64,000 nucleotides of DNA, from assembly GCA_023362775.1 (NCBI GenBank), contig JALMGJ010000003.1:175374774-175438773 (forward strand), given 5' to 3'. Source of the stretch: Charina bottae. Its lineage: Eukaryota > Chordata > Lepidosauria > Squamata > Charinaidae. The first letter of the stretch is position 1; each line of letters starts with the position of its first letter. Of this stretch, positions 21,871 through 35,211 are shown in pieces. The translations under genes were made by a program, and so were the position numbers. A model generated the notes under the pieces. The model saw nothing but the letters and a program-made list of their open reading frames with translations, did not search any database and was not told where the DNA came from.

Positions 21871-24329
21871 GCTTACCCACTGGTAGGAATTCCCTCCTTG
21901 TCCTACTCTTGTGTCCTGGGATTCCCCCTTTGGGTCAGATGGCAAGGGACTACTTCATCCCCCTGTTATTCAGAGGAGTGACATTTCTGCTGTCTTGCAC
22001 CATCTTCCATGGTTTGTTTGGTTTTGATTTGTATTTTTGGCCTCATTACAAAAGGAAATATAAGGATGGGGACAAGGTGCTCTCTGGGGTACTGATATTT
22101 CTGTTCTCCCTTTCAATGGGGAAGAGAGAATAGTGAATTGTCCTACTCCCTCATCTATCCCAGTCCAAAGCAGCAGCGATGAAGACACTCAGGCAGGAGT
22201 GCTACAGAGAGTAAGAGGGGATAAGCTGGTATTGGGGTAGAGAGCCCTGAGTTGTTTGAAGGAAGGAAAATGAAATTACTGGAATGGGAAGCACCAGACG
22301 GAGGTTACTGTCAGCCAGAGAAAGGCGCACATCAGATCTTTTGATTACTGTTGATCAATGAACAGAAAAAAGTTCTTCCCTTGCACCCCCATCCCCAATC
22401 TGTATCTGCTTTATAGCATCCCCTTTATAGCATCAAATCTACACTTCTTCAGTATAAAAGCCATAGCTAAATTATTCCTGGATGAACTACCACAAACCAT
22501 GAATCATCTTATCAACTCAGGATGCTTCCCCTCATCTCCAGCCCAATACCCTCTTCTGTGATAAATGATAGGCCTCTCAGCTATAATTCTCCATGTTTAG
22601 GATAATATAAAATTATGTGTCATTCATATTATAGGGACACAGGCACTCTCTATTAATAGAAATTAATGCTGCCAGATTGTACTTGGATTGCCTCTGACAG
22701 ATGAAGCCAAGCAAAAGGCTGGGAGGAGCGATTTGATTCACAATAAATAGATACCAAGATTTATGATCAAAATAGAACATCTTAATGATTTACCATAGCA
22801 ATGAAACCAATAGGCTGGTGTTTCAATCTGATATCCACAAATTTGTATAATCCTCAGGGTAAAACAATTTAATGTGCTGTCTCTTTTATAGTTACAAAAG
22901 GCCTTTCATATGATCAATTATACATAAGAGTATAATAAATGTAACTTTCTTCATACTAATCACATCTAACTTAAATTCTCTTGTTGGTCTTTGGAGTGTA
23001 TGTAGCATTCCCCATAAAGTTTTTAGTCTCTGCTCTTAGCAAAAGTTAATATGCCCAGAATTTCCAGATAAATCATTTGTACAAAGGTCTTTATGCCCAC
23101 ACAACTATTCATACAATTAAGGACTGCCTCCTCCTGCGAAAGACCCTCACTTCACACAATAAGCTTGCTCTTTTTCACTCAACAGCGGTAAACCTCATGT
23201 TTGCCGAAAGGCATAATTTAGCTGTGAGCCTCTTCTGTGGGACAAAATCCAATTCTGCAGGTGGCAACCATCTTCCTTTAAATATCCCAAGTTGTAGAAC
23301 AGTCTCCCAAACGTGCTCACCTGGCACCTTCCTTTCGGTTCTTTTTGATGTGATCTTATTATTTTCTCAGGCTGTTTCGTCCTTCAGCTTTCAGAAGGTG
23401 GTGTCTGTTTGCTTTACATATTTCCAGTACGAGTTGCTCTGTTTTGATTTTGTACTTTGAAAATATCCTGAGGTGAGGAGAAAGGCATAGAATGCCATAT
23501 AACTCCAGGTGAGAGGTGATAAGGAAAAGTAACCTGGCTGTATAAGATGAGTTACTAAAACAGTTTGCTGAGTGTTTGACAATTTAAATAAATAGGCAAG
23601 AGATTAGATTTCTTAGAATGTACAGTATTTTATGCATTGTTATTTAGTTGTTATTGAAATGTTGATTTTAGTTTGAAAAAAGTAGCATTTAAAAATATTC
23701 ATTTAAAGATTAATCAATGAAACCTTTTGTATTCTGTGGAAATTTTTCATAGATACATACATAGAATTTCAGCATGAATTGCTCAGAATGGTTGGCTACC
23801 ACCACATGAAGGCCATTTTCCTGTAATCAATAGATGATGAACTGTAGTTTGTGCTGTAACCAACAAGGCATTCTGTAATGTTCTTAATGAGTTTTGAACT
23901 ATCACAGGGAATATAATCTGCTGGGGGTTGCTGTTCCACATGATTTAGGGATGGATATCCCAACAGTGAAGTGAAACCTTGAACTTCTCTTGGTAACTAA
24001 CAAGCAACCACTGCGGTTCTGCCATCAATATAATATGTGCATAACAGTGCCCCATTTTGAAGCTTACAAAATATGTAGATTTTAGGATTTAGGATGTAGG
24101 ATTTCCCCACTATATCCATATCAAGCAACTCTGGTTTAATCAGCTAGCAAGCCAGGATAATAACCCAAGGTTCAATTCTAAGATTATCACAAATTATTTA
24201 ACATCAAGCCAGGGTTTTCTAGTTCAGATAAGATTATATGAAGTTTCAAGCCAGAAACTAAGTTCTGCAGATATGTAAAAGAGGGACTAGGTTCGAATGC
24301 TCAGTCTCAAAGAGCTGCTGCTTAATTTC
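21871..24329. other. Unassigned single-copy-looking sequence
   Basis: About 2.5 kb with no repeat or coding signal that I can support. ORFs up to 127 codons lack recognisable domains. Confidence 0.4.
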
Positions 24330-25377
24330 ATAGGACTGATGATATACAACTGGTTCAACATCATACCCAGTGTGTGCATACATCAATGGCTCTGTGTCAG
24401 ACTGCAAGGAAGTGTCAAGTGGTGCACTGCAAGGTTCTGTTTCAGGCCATATGTTGTTCAACATATTTATAATTACTTGGAGGAGGGATTAAAAAAGTAT
24501 AACTATCAAATTTACAGATGACACAAAGATAGTAGGATAGCAAACACCTCTGAGACAGTGTCAGGATTCAGGAGAACATTGACAATCTGGAACAATGGGC
24601 AGAAATCAGTAAGACAAATTTCAACAGGAACAAATGCAAGGCCTTACATTTGGATAGGAAAAATCAAAGGCATGAGTATATGATGTTGGGGACCATACCA
24701 GGCAGCAATATATGCAAAAAGGATCTGGGTGTCTTGGTGGATCACAGTTGAATATGAGCCACAGTGTGATACAGCTGTAAAAAAAATTAAATGCAATTCT
24801 AGGTTCATCAACAGAAGTGTATTATTCAAAGGAAATCATTGCTTCCCTTTATTCTTTGTTCTGCATTGGTCAGACTGCACCTATAATATTGCATCCAGTT
24901 CTGGGTACCACATTTTAGAAATAACCCTGACAGACTGGGGTGCACCTAGAGAACAGCAACTAAAGTGGAAAGGTGCCTGGAAGACAACATTGATGAGGAA
25001 TGATTAGAGGCACTGGGTAGGTCCAGCCTGGAGAAGAGAAGGGTGCTGGGAGACAGGATAGCTCTGTTCAAGTATCCAAAAGACTGTCTGAAGAAGATAG
25101 GGCAGGATTCTTCCAATTTTTTCCAGAAGAGAGGACAAGAAATAATGGGTTCAAATTAAAAGGAAATAGACATCAGAAAAAAATGTCCTAATTGTAAGAG
25201 CTGTTCAACAGTGGAACAGATTGCCTCAGGCAGTGGTGGAATGCCCTTTCCTGGAGGTGTTTAAACAGAGGCAATCTGTCAGAGATGCTGTAGCAATCAA
25301 TTCCTGTACTGAGCAAGGTTTTGGACTAGATGATCTCCAAAGTACCTTCCAACCCCTACATTCTATGAATCTATGAA
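24330..25377 (+). mobile_element. CR1 LINE, 5'-truncated 3' portion
   Basis: Plus-strand CR1. Its decayed polymerase region includes a stretch like the CR1 'LFNIF-N-L' segment (24440-24490). Then come 'gcatccagttctgggtacc', 'gtccagcctggagaagagaa', 'gtggaacagattgcctcagg' and 'ttggactagatgatctccaa', all classic CR1 3' landmarks, and the degenerate 'attctatgaatctatgaaa' terminus. The 5' boundary is approximate. No intact ORF, so it is inactive. Confidence 0.85.
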
Positions 25378-27351
25378 ACTTTGAATGATTGTCTGAACTG
25401 GTTCAGTGTGTGACAAATTATGGGACTACTATACCAGTGGTTGGTAATCCCAACTCAAACCAAAGTATCTGAACCTTACACAACATGCTCCATCACCACA
25501 CTATAATTGGCTTACTCTTTTAAATAGACAGAGCTGTTCAGTTTGAAAGATGTTTCCTTAAAGTCTGGCACCTTTTTGAAAATAGGCTGTCATGAAAGGA
25601 AAAATGAGCAAGAACATTGTAATCTGTTTCGACCATTGTGCTGAGAGAGACATCTGGTAGGCCACTTGGAAGTCAGCCAACTATGAAGACTTCAATTAAA
25701 ATAATGAACACTTTCTCAGGAGTAGCACCCAACTCATTAAAGAAAGCCCCCAAGTGAGTTCTCATGTCATCCAAAGAATACCACTAGAGAAAATAAAGAG
25801 ACTAGTGAAGGCAAAAGAAAAAAGGGGCAAACAGAATAAATGAATAACAATGTTTTTCAGATGTCCTAGGAAGATTTGGACTGAGTAACAAAAGCAGTTT
25901 TAACACACTGATTGCAGAATAAAATCAGTGCATGAGGTGTACAGAACCAGTCCTGTAAATGGTTCAATGTTTACATCAAATTTTCCTCATAACCATATTG
26001 ACAGAGAAATCTGTGAATTGTGATTATACATTTGGAGGCCCTCAGACTGGGGATGGCTTATCGAATCCCCAAATACTTCTAACTCAACATCTTATAAAGT
26101 TGTCACAAGACCTATCCACCAATCCATCAGTTTCTGATGACTTCAGGACCTCATCCTTTACATAGCAGTAAAGAAATACGGCCGTGTATTCCCACATGTA
26201 TACACAATTTAGTATTTCTTTCAAAAAGAAAAGAAAAGGAATATTCAAATCAATAAAACATGTAGTGACAACCACTCTATTCTCTTGTTGAGTGAGAAAG
26301 ATGAATTTATCTGGATCATGTATTTTTAGAAATAGTTATTACTAGAGACTGTCCAAAGCCCAGGTTTTAGTTCTCAAATGGGACGAGTGACTAAATTGCA
26401 ATTAAATGGTTAGTAGAATGCAATCTTGGGGGGATGTGGCATCAGTTAACCGTAACAGCATCTCGGTATGGACGGTCCTCGTCCATTTCTCATAATAATG
26501 TTCAGAAAAGTTAGACAGAGAACATTATTCTCTCCAGACCATTTAGAATGACAGATACAAGCAAAGCTCTAACATTTCTATGAGTGCTTAATAAAATACT
26601 GTGCTGAACCTTGCTATCCTAATTTGGACCTCTGGTCATCTAGTAATGGGGTTTAAATTAGAGGCACAGCATAGCAGAATGAGTTGCTGATCAGCCAGCA
26701 CAGAAGCTTCTTCTTAAGCTCATTTAGAGTTTGAAATGGCAATTGGTTCCTGACATTGTGAGGTCATTACAGTGGCCAAATTATTTTAGTGAAGCTCTTT
26801 CGAGACCTTGTTATGATGCTAGGATGAGATAATATTACAATGGTAAAATTATTTCTATGCATGGTTTAAAGAAAGTGCCACTATAGGGCTCTTAGGGTAA
26901 AACTGCAGTGTAAGATTACAATCTGAAGTGCGAGCACAACACAAGTCTATGGAGATTAGACTCAGTTATGTTGTCAAAACAAAATGAAAAAATGTCAGTG
27001 CAAGTTATACCATTAAAGCCTAGACTTAAACCTAGGAAAGCGCTGCATTAAAACTGCCACATTACCTTTAAATCACACTTTCTGCTGCAATATTGCGGCA
27101 TGCCCACTGAGCACTTTGTTCAATTGTCTCACCCCACTGAGGTGCTGAGATGCACCTGAGAGGATTTTTGTAACTATATCAACCGAATAACCTAAATACA
27201 ACAGATCTTAAGAAATTTAACGTTAATGTTACTACCCCTAGATCACATGATAATTCATTCCTCAGTATATTCTGTTCAGAATATATGCTTCTTCCTTTCC
27301 AAAGATCACAAGAGGTCTGATAGGCAAATCATTTCCACAGGTGCATTCCTG
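25378..27351. other. Unassigned single-copy-looking sequence
   Basis: No repeat recognised. 26400-26860 is free of simple repeats and of recognised transposon sequence and could be tested for conservation. No coding evidence. Confidence 0.4.
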
Positions 27352-27372
27352 GTGTGTGTGTGTGTGTGTGTG
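27352..27372. repeat. (TG)n microsatellite
   Basis: About ten TG units. Confidence 0.95.
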
Positions 27373-27969
27373 AAAAAAGTCAAAGTATCAATTGAGATTG
27401 CAAGATTGAGGCTACCATCTTGATTTTTTGACACCTCCCCCCCAATGTAATTTCACAAGGATTCACAAGCAATTTCACAAGGATTATGAACGCTACACCA
27501 TAAATCCAAGAATTATTATTCATTAAATCCTGAACATTGGAGAGTTAAACCATATACTGTAATGAAAATAGTGACATCATTATCTATTGTCACACACACT
27601 CACATTAGTTTACATTTCAAGTCTTCAAGGGTAGGGGTGTTCCATTTCAGTGTCCATTTCTGCAGGGAGATTTCTGATCTGGCAAATCTGTGTGCTATGT
27701 TTTAAAATTAAAGTTCCATAGGAAAAATTACAGATGAGACCCAGGGTGCAGAGAATAGTTGACCTTCCTTTCGAAACTTTACCAAGCTGAGTGGTGCCTT
27801 CTATTTAAAAGCATACCAGAGCTATTCACATTGAAAAATAGGTGCTTTTTACCCTCAGCTTCCTGGAATGGCAATATTACTATGCAAGATAATATGTTTA
27901 TATGAGCAGTACAGGAAGCCCCTGGTATCAAAGAAGCCTTTCCTTCTCAAACACCTCAGACCTGATTTA
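27373..27969. other. Unassigned sequence
   Basis: Nothing recognised. Confidence 0.35.
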
Positions 27970-28028
27970 AAGAGGAGAGGAGAGGAGAGGAGAGGAGAGG
28001 AGAGGAGAGGAGAGGAGAGGAGAGGAGA
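27970..28028. repeat. (AGAGG)n microsatellite
   Basis: About twelve perfect pentanucleotide units. Confidence 0.95.
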
Positions 28029-29303
28029 GAACTGAACTTTTGGCTACCTCATTAGAAAATAATGCAACACTCATTTACCACTACAGCAGATTTTTTCTAA
28101 GGAAGGACCACCTCTAGCTAGACTTTATTCCAGCTAGCGTTTCTCCCATGATGGATCCACTCTAGTGAAATGGCCAAGTTTGCTCCCAGCAAGATCTACT
28201 GCAGAATTCTTTTTCATTCCTATCCATCATTTGATTGTAGTATTAATAATAATTGGGCAATTCCCCTTAATATTACATTTCAGAGGCTGCAACTTTGGGT
28301 CAAAGCCTGAAAATCCTTCTACTGACTTTTCAAATGTTTCCTGGGGATGCTCAGGGCCACCCCGGTCCTTGGGTGATAGAAGCTGCTCATAACACCATGT
28401 GTGGGGGAACAGATGACAGCAGGAATTGACTGGTGCAGAAAGCCCTTTGAAGTGTTGTCCCTAATACAGGATGATGAATAATTTGAGCTCCATTTTAGAC
28501 AGCAAAGTGTGCTGGGCTGGCATTGGAGACCCCCTAACTTTCTTTCAACCTTTGAAATATCTTTTGCCTTATTCACCAAACCTTTCTGAAAGGATAACAG
28601 CATGATCTAACCCCTGAATCCATCTCAAAGCAATACATTAATCACCATCACTATGAACATAGAGGGGTCTTTCTGATAAGGCCATGCGTATGAAAGACAA
28701 GCCTATAAAGTGATTCATTCTTATCAAGAGCTCCATATATGCTCCAGTGTGCTCACAAAAGTCAGGTACAAATAGGTTTTCCATTTTTATTTTTCAAAAT
28801 AGGTGTAGGACCATACGCATGAAAGAATTTGCAGGAAGATTTGCTTCCTTTGTTGAAACAGAAGGTGCAATTCCTTCCCTAAGATGGGAAACCTTGATAT
28901 GGTTTCAACCCATAAAAAAAGCAAGTAAAATCAGATGTCATGAATTGCTGTGATGTACATTAGCCTTGTTTTTCTGGTTGATTGTTAGAAACCTAATGGA
29001 TCTACTCTGAGTTTTAGACTTAGATTATCAGAAGATGAATTCAAGGGAATGTTGGGGAAAATTGCAAATTTAAAATGATAATGAAACCCTTAAAGATATT
29101 ACAGTTGTTTTTTTTCAGATGACCTTTTGGATATTCTAAACAGTTTTCCTTTGTATTATTTTTGTTGATTGTTATTGCTATTGTTGTGTCTGTACTTATA
29201 CAAAGGCTTGATGGGGGTGGGAAAGGGGGAAGGATGTAATTATGAAGATTTGTTAAATCTCATGTCATGTATATGTAAGAACTACTGGATCTGGACTACA
29301 GAA
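28029..29303. other. Unassigned sequence
   Basis: No gene or repeat recognised. Confidence 0.4.
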
Positions 29304-29381
29304 ATCCAGATGACAGCTAGATGGCAGCAAAGAATTAGAATTTTCTGGATTTCTTTGCTGCCCTCTAGCAGTCATCCAGAT
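29304..29381. repeat. Imperfect inverted repeat, possible MITE
   Basis: Left arm 29304-29334 and right arm 29351-29381 are ~31-bp inverted copies (both end in ggcagcaaagaa when read toward the centre) with a few mismatches and a 16-bp spacer. No target duplication could be fixed. Confidence 0.6.
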
Positions 29382-30986
29382 CTTTGTAACTCAGATATGC
29401 AAAGAGTTAATTAGGTTTATACCGGCATTATCTGTAACACTGATTATATCAGCTTCAACCTGTGTATGCTGATACATTAATTAGGATAAAGAGTTATTCC
29501 TCAAAACCCCACAGCTTTACCTATGAATCATTTGTCATCAGGGAAGTATAAGTCAAGCGCTGTTCAGTAATGTACCAAATTTAGCCTCAGAGATGTAATC
29601 ATCTTTATTAATTGTTTACTGTAGCAGAGCCTGATAGAGATAACACCATTCTGCAGAGTATTGATAACCTCTTACTAGTCTCTTCAGTCCCTGAAAATCT
29701 TATGTAAAATTTAGCTGGAGACCTTTCACCCAGTGGATGACCCCTTTTATAATGTGATGATCAATAGAGATCTTGCTTGAATCCAGAATCCAGAACTTTG
29801 CCAGTATTGAAACACCAATAGGCCAGGCTACTAATTTCTCAAATGTGAAATTCTCAGATTCTCAAATTTCCCTTCCTTCAGTTGTGTAATCAAAGATTAA
29901 ACTCCACTTCTACTCCACTTTTTCCTTGGCCTATCCCCCATACAGGCCATTCACTGCTTCCTGAGTACAGGAATGGATGACACCATCCTCCTTTCACTCC
30001 CAGCCCATTACAAATGTACCCCATGCCCATGTTTTCCAGCTTTGATTGAAAACTGCCTTAAGCACTTCGGAGCAGATGGTCTCCTATGCCTCGTTCCATT
30101 CCAGTAACAGCCCCAGCACTGATTGGCTGCAGCACCTGGTATGCCCCCTCCCCTCCAGCAGCTGGGTGCTGCTCTGGGCAGCCATTTTGTCCTCGGCTGC
30201 CAGGCTGCTATGTTCTCTGCCGATTGGCAGTTGCTCATTTTTTAAATTCTCTTGCAGTTGATCCAATATGGCCTATTAAGTCAATGAATTATCCTCAACC
30301 CTAGATGCTCATGCTCCCTTCAGCCCTTACATCTCCCAATAGGCACTTTTTTGGTTTCTGCCCAGACTGGGTGGAGCAAGCTCTCCACCCCTGCCCATAG
30401 TACCACAAATCTTCACTTCCCTTTTCTTCCCTTTAATTTTCTAACATATTTAAGTTTCAACCTAGGATCATTACTGCTTTCTTTCTATGAAGCTGAACTA
30501 TCAGTACTTCCTTACTACAAAGTTTCCATGGACGTAGGGACAAAGGAACAATGTGTTCCTATAATGGGCAGAAGGAATAGCCTTGAGGAACAGGAGGAAG
30601 AGCCGCGGTCAAGACAACAGTCAGATAAAAGAAATCTGAGTCCAGGCCAGAATTGTAACTTGAGAAAACATCTCAGATAAGACCCCCTCTAGTTCTCACA
30701 AAGATTCTGTTACTACAACCTTATAATAAAAGTAGTATTAGCATGCATGATTTTAATTTCCTAGTCTGGTCTACCTTGAAGGGTGGACAGTTCCCTATTT
30801 TTTTTATTACTGTTGCATCAGAGCAACAGTAGTACCCTGAGGGGAAACAAGAAAGGGTCTGTGTTAGTCTTGAAGGAAATAAGGTGGGACGGGAAAAGGG
30901 GAGGCATCCATGTGTGCAAACACGTGGGAAAGCAAAGGAAAGGCACGGGGACTGGTGAGAAGGGAATAATCCCCAAAAGAAAAGGG
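29382..30986. other. Unassigned sequence
   Basis: Nothing recognised. 30050-30260 is locally GC-richer, and small overlapping ORFs on both strands there are not convincing. Confidence 0.4.
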
Positions 30987-31040
30987 TTTGTTTATTTATT
31001 TATTTGATTTATATAGCTGCCCATCTCAAACCAGTGACCA
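30987..31040 (-). mobile_element. LINE 3' terminus fragment
   Basis: A (TTTA)n tail followed by 'gatttatatagctgcccatc', matching the inverted 3' end of the LINE at 2.9 kb ('tatagctgcccatctcac'). Only about 50 bases are left. Confidence 0.5.
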
Positions 31041-31289
31041 GTGAGAAAAGGTTGGTACTGGGAGACCCAGCCAGTGGGGCTTGCCTTTCCGGCAAAGATG
31101 GGGAAGGCAAGAAGCAGAGGAATGGCCTGTCAGGTATTATGGTCCATAATCTGGATTGAGCACCAGCCTGGCCCCATTGCCAACTGACTGCAGTGTGGAC
31201 TAGAATTTCTGAAGTTGGCTTAAGAAATAGACAGGAGTAGCATGAGAGACAAGCAGCTTAGGCTGCAAGGTGGGATTGCCCAGAGGGCC

Positions 31290-31350
31290 CTCTACGCTGG
31301 CTAGGAATTCTGGGAGTTGAAGTCTGAACACATCTGAATGGCACCAATCT
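31290..31350. mobile_element. Half of a hAT-type hairpin
   Basis: 'gctaggaattctgggagttg' and 'cacatctgaatggcacc' match one arm of the palindromic elements at 11.2 and 20.3 kb. The other arm is absent. Confidence 0.5.
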
Positions 31351-31795
31351 GAAGACTGTTTTCTTGTCTTTATAATACTTTTCCCCATGTTTCAAGGAAA
31401 ACTGAAAAGCAACACAGGAGGCACAAGTGAGAACCAATGGAGGAGGGGACAAGGAGACATTTTAATGGGGTTATGTTTCCCCATTCAAAATCACCCCAAC
31501 CCCAACTGGTTTTGCTCTCATGGTACAAACAGAGAGTACAGAGACCTTAGATTTGTTTCCTTGTTTAAATTCCTTCTCTCCTGTTTGTCTGTAACACAAT
31601 ATACTGAATGTGACTCATAATAACAAAAGCCCTGATATTGCGAAGTCCAAGCTGACATATTCAAATCAATAGGGGCAGGAATTAGAGCATTATAAAGAGG
31701 TTTGAATCTGAGAACATTTCCTGAAGTAAAGCTTCTCTTTCTGACAGCCAGGCAGGGAGGGATTCAAACAGGTCTTCTGAGGCAAGAAACTCTAG
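31351..31795. other. Unassigned sequence
   Basis: Nothing recognised. Confidence 0.35.
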
Positions 31796-31958
31796 GGAAG
31801 GAAGGAAGGAAGGAAGGAAGGAAGGAAGGAAGGAAGGAAGGAAGGAAGGGAGGGAGGGAGGGAGGGAGGGAGGGAAGGAAGGAAGGAAGGAAGGAAGGAA
31901 GGAAGGAAGGAAGGAAGGAAGGAAGGAAGGAAGGAAGGAAGGAAGGAAGGAAGGAAGG
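31796..31958. repeat. (GAAG)n-(GGGA)n-(GAAG)n microsatellite
   Basis: About 160 bp of tetranucleotide repeat with a central GGGA block. The Lys-Glu-Gly-Arg and Pro-Ser-Phe-Leu ORFs across it are artefacts. Confidence 0.95.
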
Positions 31959-34307
31959 CTCTGATGCCATTAAGTTTGCTTCAGGAGAAATGGGGTCTTG
32001 TAGTCCACAATCTGAATGTCATAGCTTCCCATCTCATGCCAAAGACTTGAGCTCTGGAGAGAAGAGGGCACCAACAGGCAACCATTGCGTGTGGGGGGGG
32101 AGGAAGTTCTTTCTGACTGGCTGAAGGAGGGAGCACAGCATGGAAGATGAAGGTGAGCAGAAAATGACCAACGATAAAGGGCTAAGCAACACTCCCACTA
32201 GCCTTTTGTTCAGGATTTTGCCCTCTTTAACAACTTAGGTTAAAAGAACAGTGGCAGGCTTTTCAACATGGCCCCAGAAAAGGCTTAATTATTTGTCCCC
32301 TTAAAAACCCTTCATTCAGCCCTGCACACTCTGCTTTGGACTTCTAAAAAGTTGAGGGTAAAATACATCCAGTTGAGAAGCCTGTGCTGCCCGGGCCTAA
32401 ATATTCAGTGTAATTGAAAATGTTTACGACAAGTGCGGAAGCAGCGTTTAATACCAAGCAGGCCTGTGAGTATAGCTCCCCATGCACCACTTAGAAAATG
32501 GACCCTGATACATCTCTTTATCATTTTACTTAAGGCATTGTTAATGTGGAATGAGCATGTCTCCAAAGGAAAGGAGTGCTTCTCAAAGAGTAGCCCTGCT
32601 TAATGCTAATTATTGATCTTTGCGGAGGGGTCTCGTGCCAAAAAGCTCATATACTCTTCCTTGAAGCTCTGAGAAAGCAAGTTGCATTTGCTTTTGGCAA
32701 GTTATAGACTGGCACATTTTAAACAGTGCTAATAAGAAGCAAACCCTAATAAATAATCTACATCAACTATCTTTGGATTTAATATACCTTTAGTGATATT
32801 GAATCAAGGTACGTAGAGTTCAAGGAGAAGAGCTACGTAATTGCCAGAGATTAGAGTCTCCAAAAGTTGAAAACTGGACAACTGGATTTTGAAAACAAAC
32901 TTCTGTTATTTTTTCTGCCAGAGTTATTATATTTTCTACCCACTTATTTTTATAACTACCTTCCTACTCCTGAAAAAAATTAGTTGTGTCAACTAAACCA
33001 GTACTTTGAATTCAGAGAGTTACATGCAGAAGGAAAGGCAATGGGCTGGACTTTCGCAGGACCTGCTCTCCGTTACACCTTCGTGGACCCTTGGAATTCT
33101 TCTTCGGAAGGTCAAGGAATTCTCCTGAGTGGGGTAGATAAGATGGGAATTGTAGCCTAACATACCCAGGTTGTGTTAAGTTGGTAAAAGCTGAAATAGA
33201 GCATAAGAACCGATCTGGCAGACATAAAGTTGGAAAAGTCTAGATTTGTTGCATTCATTTTCTTTTCTGCACATATACGAATCAGTTCATGCCAGAAATT
33301 AAGGAATTAAAACCATGTTCACACAACAAGTTTAACTAACTCATATTGGGGTGGGGAGGGGAGGGACTAAGGATGTGGTACAAAGTCCAAAACAGAGTTA
33401 ACTGGCCCCAGAAAGGTTGAATTTAGCTCTAGTTTGCATTTAGCCCTAGTCTGTTTGGTGTTAAACCACCTCCCTACAGTCAGCTAAATCTTCACCTTTT
33501 TGGATGAAGCAAACGACAGTACTTTCCAGATGGTTAACTGTCCCTTCTTCTATCTGTGATTTACATACTCTCCTGGGCCCTCCATCTCTGTATGCCATTC
33601 TGGGGTAGGTGCAAAAAGGACCGAAACAGGTGTGGTGGGCACAATGCCCCCTCCGCACCCCATCTGCCATTCACACCATGGATTTCTGTTACAAAATTCC
33701 CTGGGAGTTGAAATAAAATGGCAGGAAAAGAGGACAGAAGTGATCATCTCTCTTCCTCTTTTGTGGTGGCTTGGAAACACTTAAAAATTGCCTCTGGATC
33801 ACTGATTTGAGTCATCCTGTGTTGTGGGCTGCCAGCAAACAGAGTAAGTCAATTGACTGGAAGACAGGAATAGGTCATTGGTTTTGGGAAAAATAAACCT
33901 AAATGTCACCAAAAGCAATGGCTCCTATTGAACTCTTTGGCCATATTATAGGAGATCATCATCGTCATCATCATCACAATTAGTAAATAAATCACAACAT
34001 GTCCTTGAGGATATCTATAATCTCTTTGTCTCTCTTCATTATAATGTTATATATTTGTATATAATGTATACAATATGTTGTATAAAATGAAAATTGTGAA
34101 ATACATGGCTTTAAACAGACAATATGACTTCAGCATGTATGAATATATGAATAAAAAAAACTCCTTTAGATTTATACCTTTTCAGCATTTCTATTCCATA
34201 GGATTCTGGAACATTATAGAGGACAGAAAAGTTTCTTTATATCTTTGCTTTACTTTAAACTGTATTGAGAAAGTTGATTTTGCATAGCCACTGACTTGCC
34301 ATCAAGC
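31959..34307. other. Unassigned single-copy-looking sequence
   Basis: About 2.3 kb without a recognised element. 32250-32720 is free of recognised transposons and rich in TAAT-type motifs, so it could be tested as conserved non-coding sequence. No coding evidence. Confidence 0.4.
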
Positions 34308-34346
34308 ATTAACTTACACACTGAGCATTGTTGTTTCCTTGCAGAT

Positions 34347-34377
34347 GTTTCATTGCCAGACTAGGCAACATCTTCAG
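34347..34377 (-). ncRNA. Hammerhead-ribozyme-like core, PLE sense 3' end
   Basis: On the minus strand: CTGAAGA, stem II TTGCC / GGCAA with a TAGTCT loop, then GAAAC. Stem I can form between CTTTTTGCA just upstream and TGCAAGGAAA just downstream: TTGCA/TGCAA is perfect and extends through two G-U pairs. The cleavage triplet position reads ATC here and GTC in the inverted copy. This is the most complete hammerhead layout in the window. Confidence 0.6.
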
Positions 34378-34416
34378 TGCAAAAAGGGAGTGGGACTTGC
34401 TCTCTGTTTATATACC

Positions 34417-35211
34417 TGTATCGCCAAGTGTCCACGCCTCTTTGATCAGGGGCTAGGACAATTGATTCTTTTAGATCCAGAGATAATAGCACACCAGTGG
34501 ATAAAGAAACTTAAAGCTTTATTATAAACAGACAAAGTTGAGCAGAAGCACAGTTTAACAAGCATAGCATACAGAAAGAAATGCATACATACATACCAAG
34601 CAAACAAGGTGATACCCAATCTCCTATAGGCTGCCAGGAGCCCTCTAATAAGGACAGTGGAGATACCCCAAGGTGGCAATTTTCACAGCACCCAGCACTC
34701 AGGCCTGTGTGGACTCCCAAAACTCCAAAGACAACCCTAAGGCTTTTATCAAAGCCTGGCTTCCAAACCCCGTGACCAAGCCCAGACTGACCTTGACTGG
34801 GATTCCTTCTGAGGCCCCGGCACCTGTCTATGACATCATTCCAATAGCCTGGGAAATGATCAGATAAGCCAGTGCCCAAGCAAAACAATTTCTTATCATC
34901 CCCCCCATTCCAAGCCGCTAGAGGGGCGGCTGGAGGAGTGAACTTATGCTTAAACTTAACAAGCTGGGGATTTTCTCTCCCCCCACTTCCCATGCCCAGC
35001 AGAAACAAAGTTATGTTCTGAAGGGCTGTTGGAGGAGTGGGCATATGCTTCTTCTTCTCCCCCTCCCATTCCAAGCAGAAACAAAAACAAGCCAATTAAA
35101 CATCAGTATAACTCAAAATAAACTCTAATCTCCTAGGTGTGGGGGAAGAAAAATCAAAACATGCCACCTAACTCCTTGAAATACAAAGGTCTTCCACAGG
35201 TTGCCATTACA
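34417..35211 (-). mobile_element. Solo LTR nested inside the PLE
   Basis: On the minus strand it begins TGTAATGG and ends GCGATACA (TG...CA, with TGTA/TACA inverted ends). The 5-bp target duplication ATACC flanks it exactly (34412-34416, 35212-35216). An AATAAA polyadenylation signal lies at about 34520 on the minus strand, followed by a region matching a second LTR fragment at 47.5-47.87 kb. No internal coding region remains, so the two LTRs of a former provirus or LTR retrotransposon have recombined. The 5-bp duplication fits several groups, so class is not assigned. Confidence 0.85.

Noticed and set aside
31702..32124. 140-codon ORF of Lys-Glu-Gly-Arg repeats
   Set aside because: It is the translation of a (GAAG)n microsatellite; the non-repeat ends have no family resemblance.
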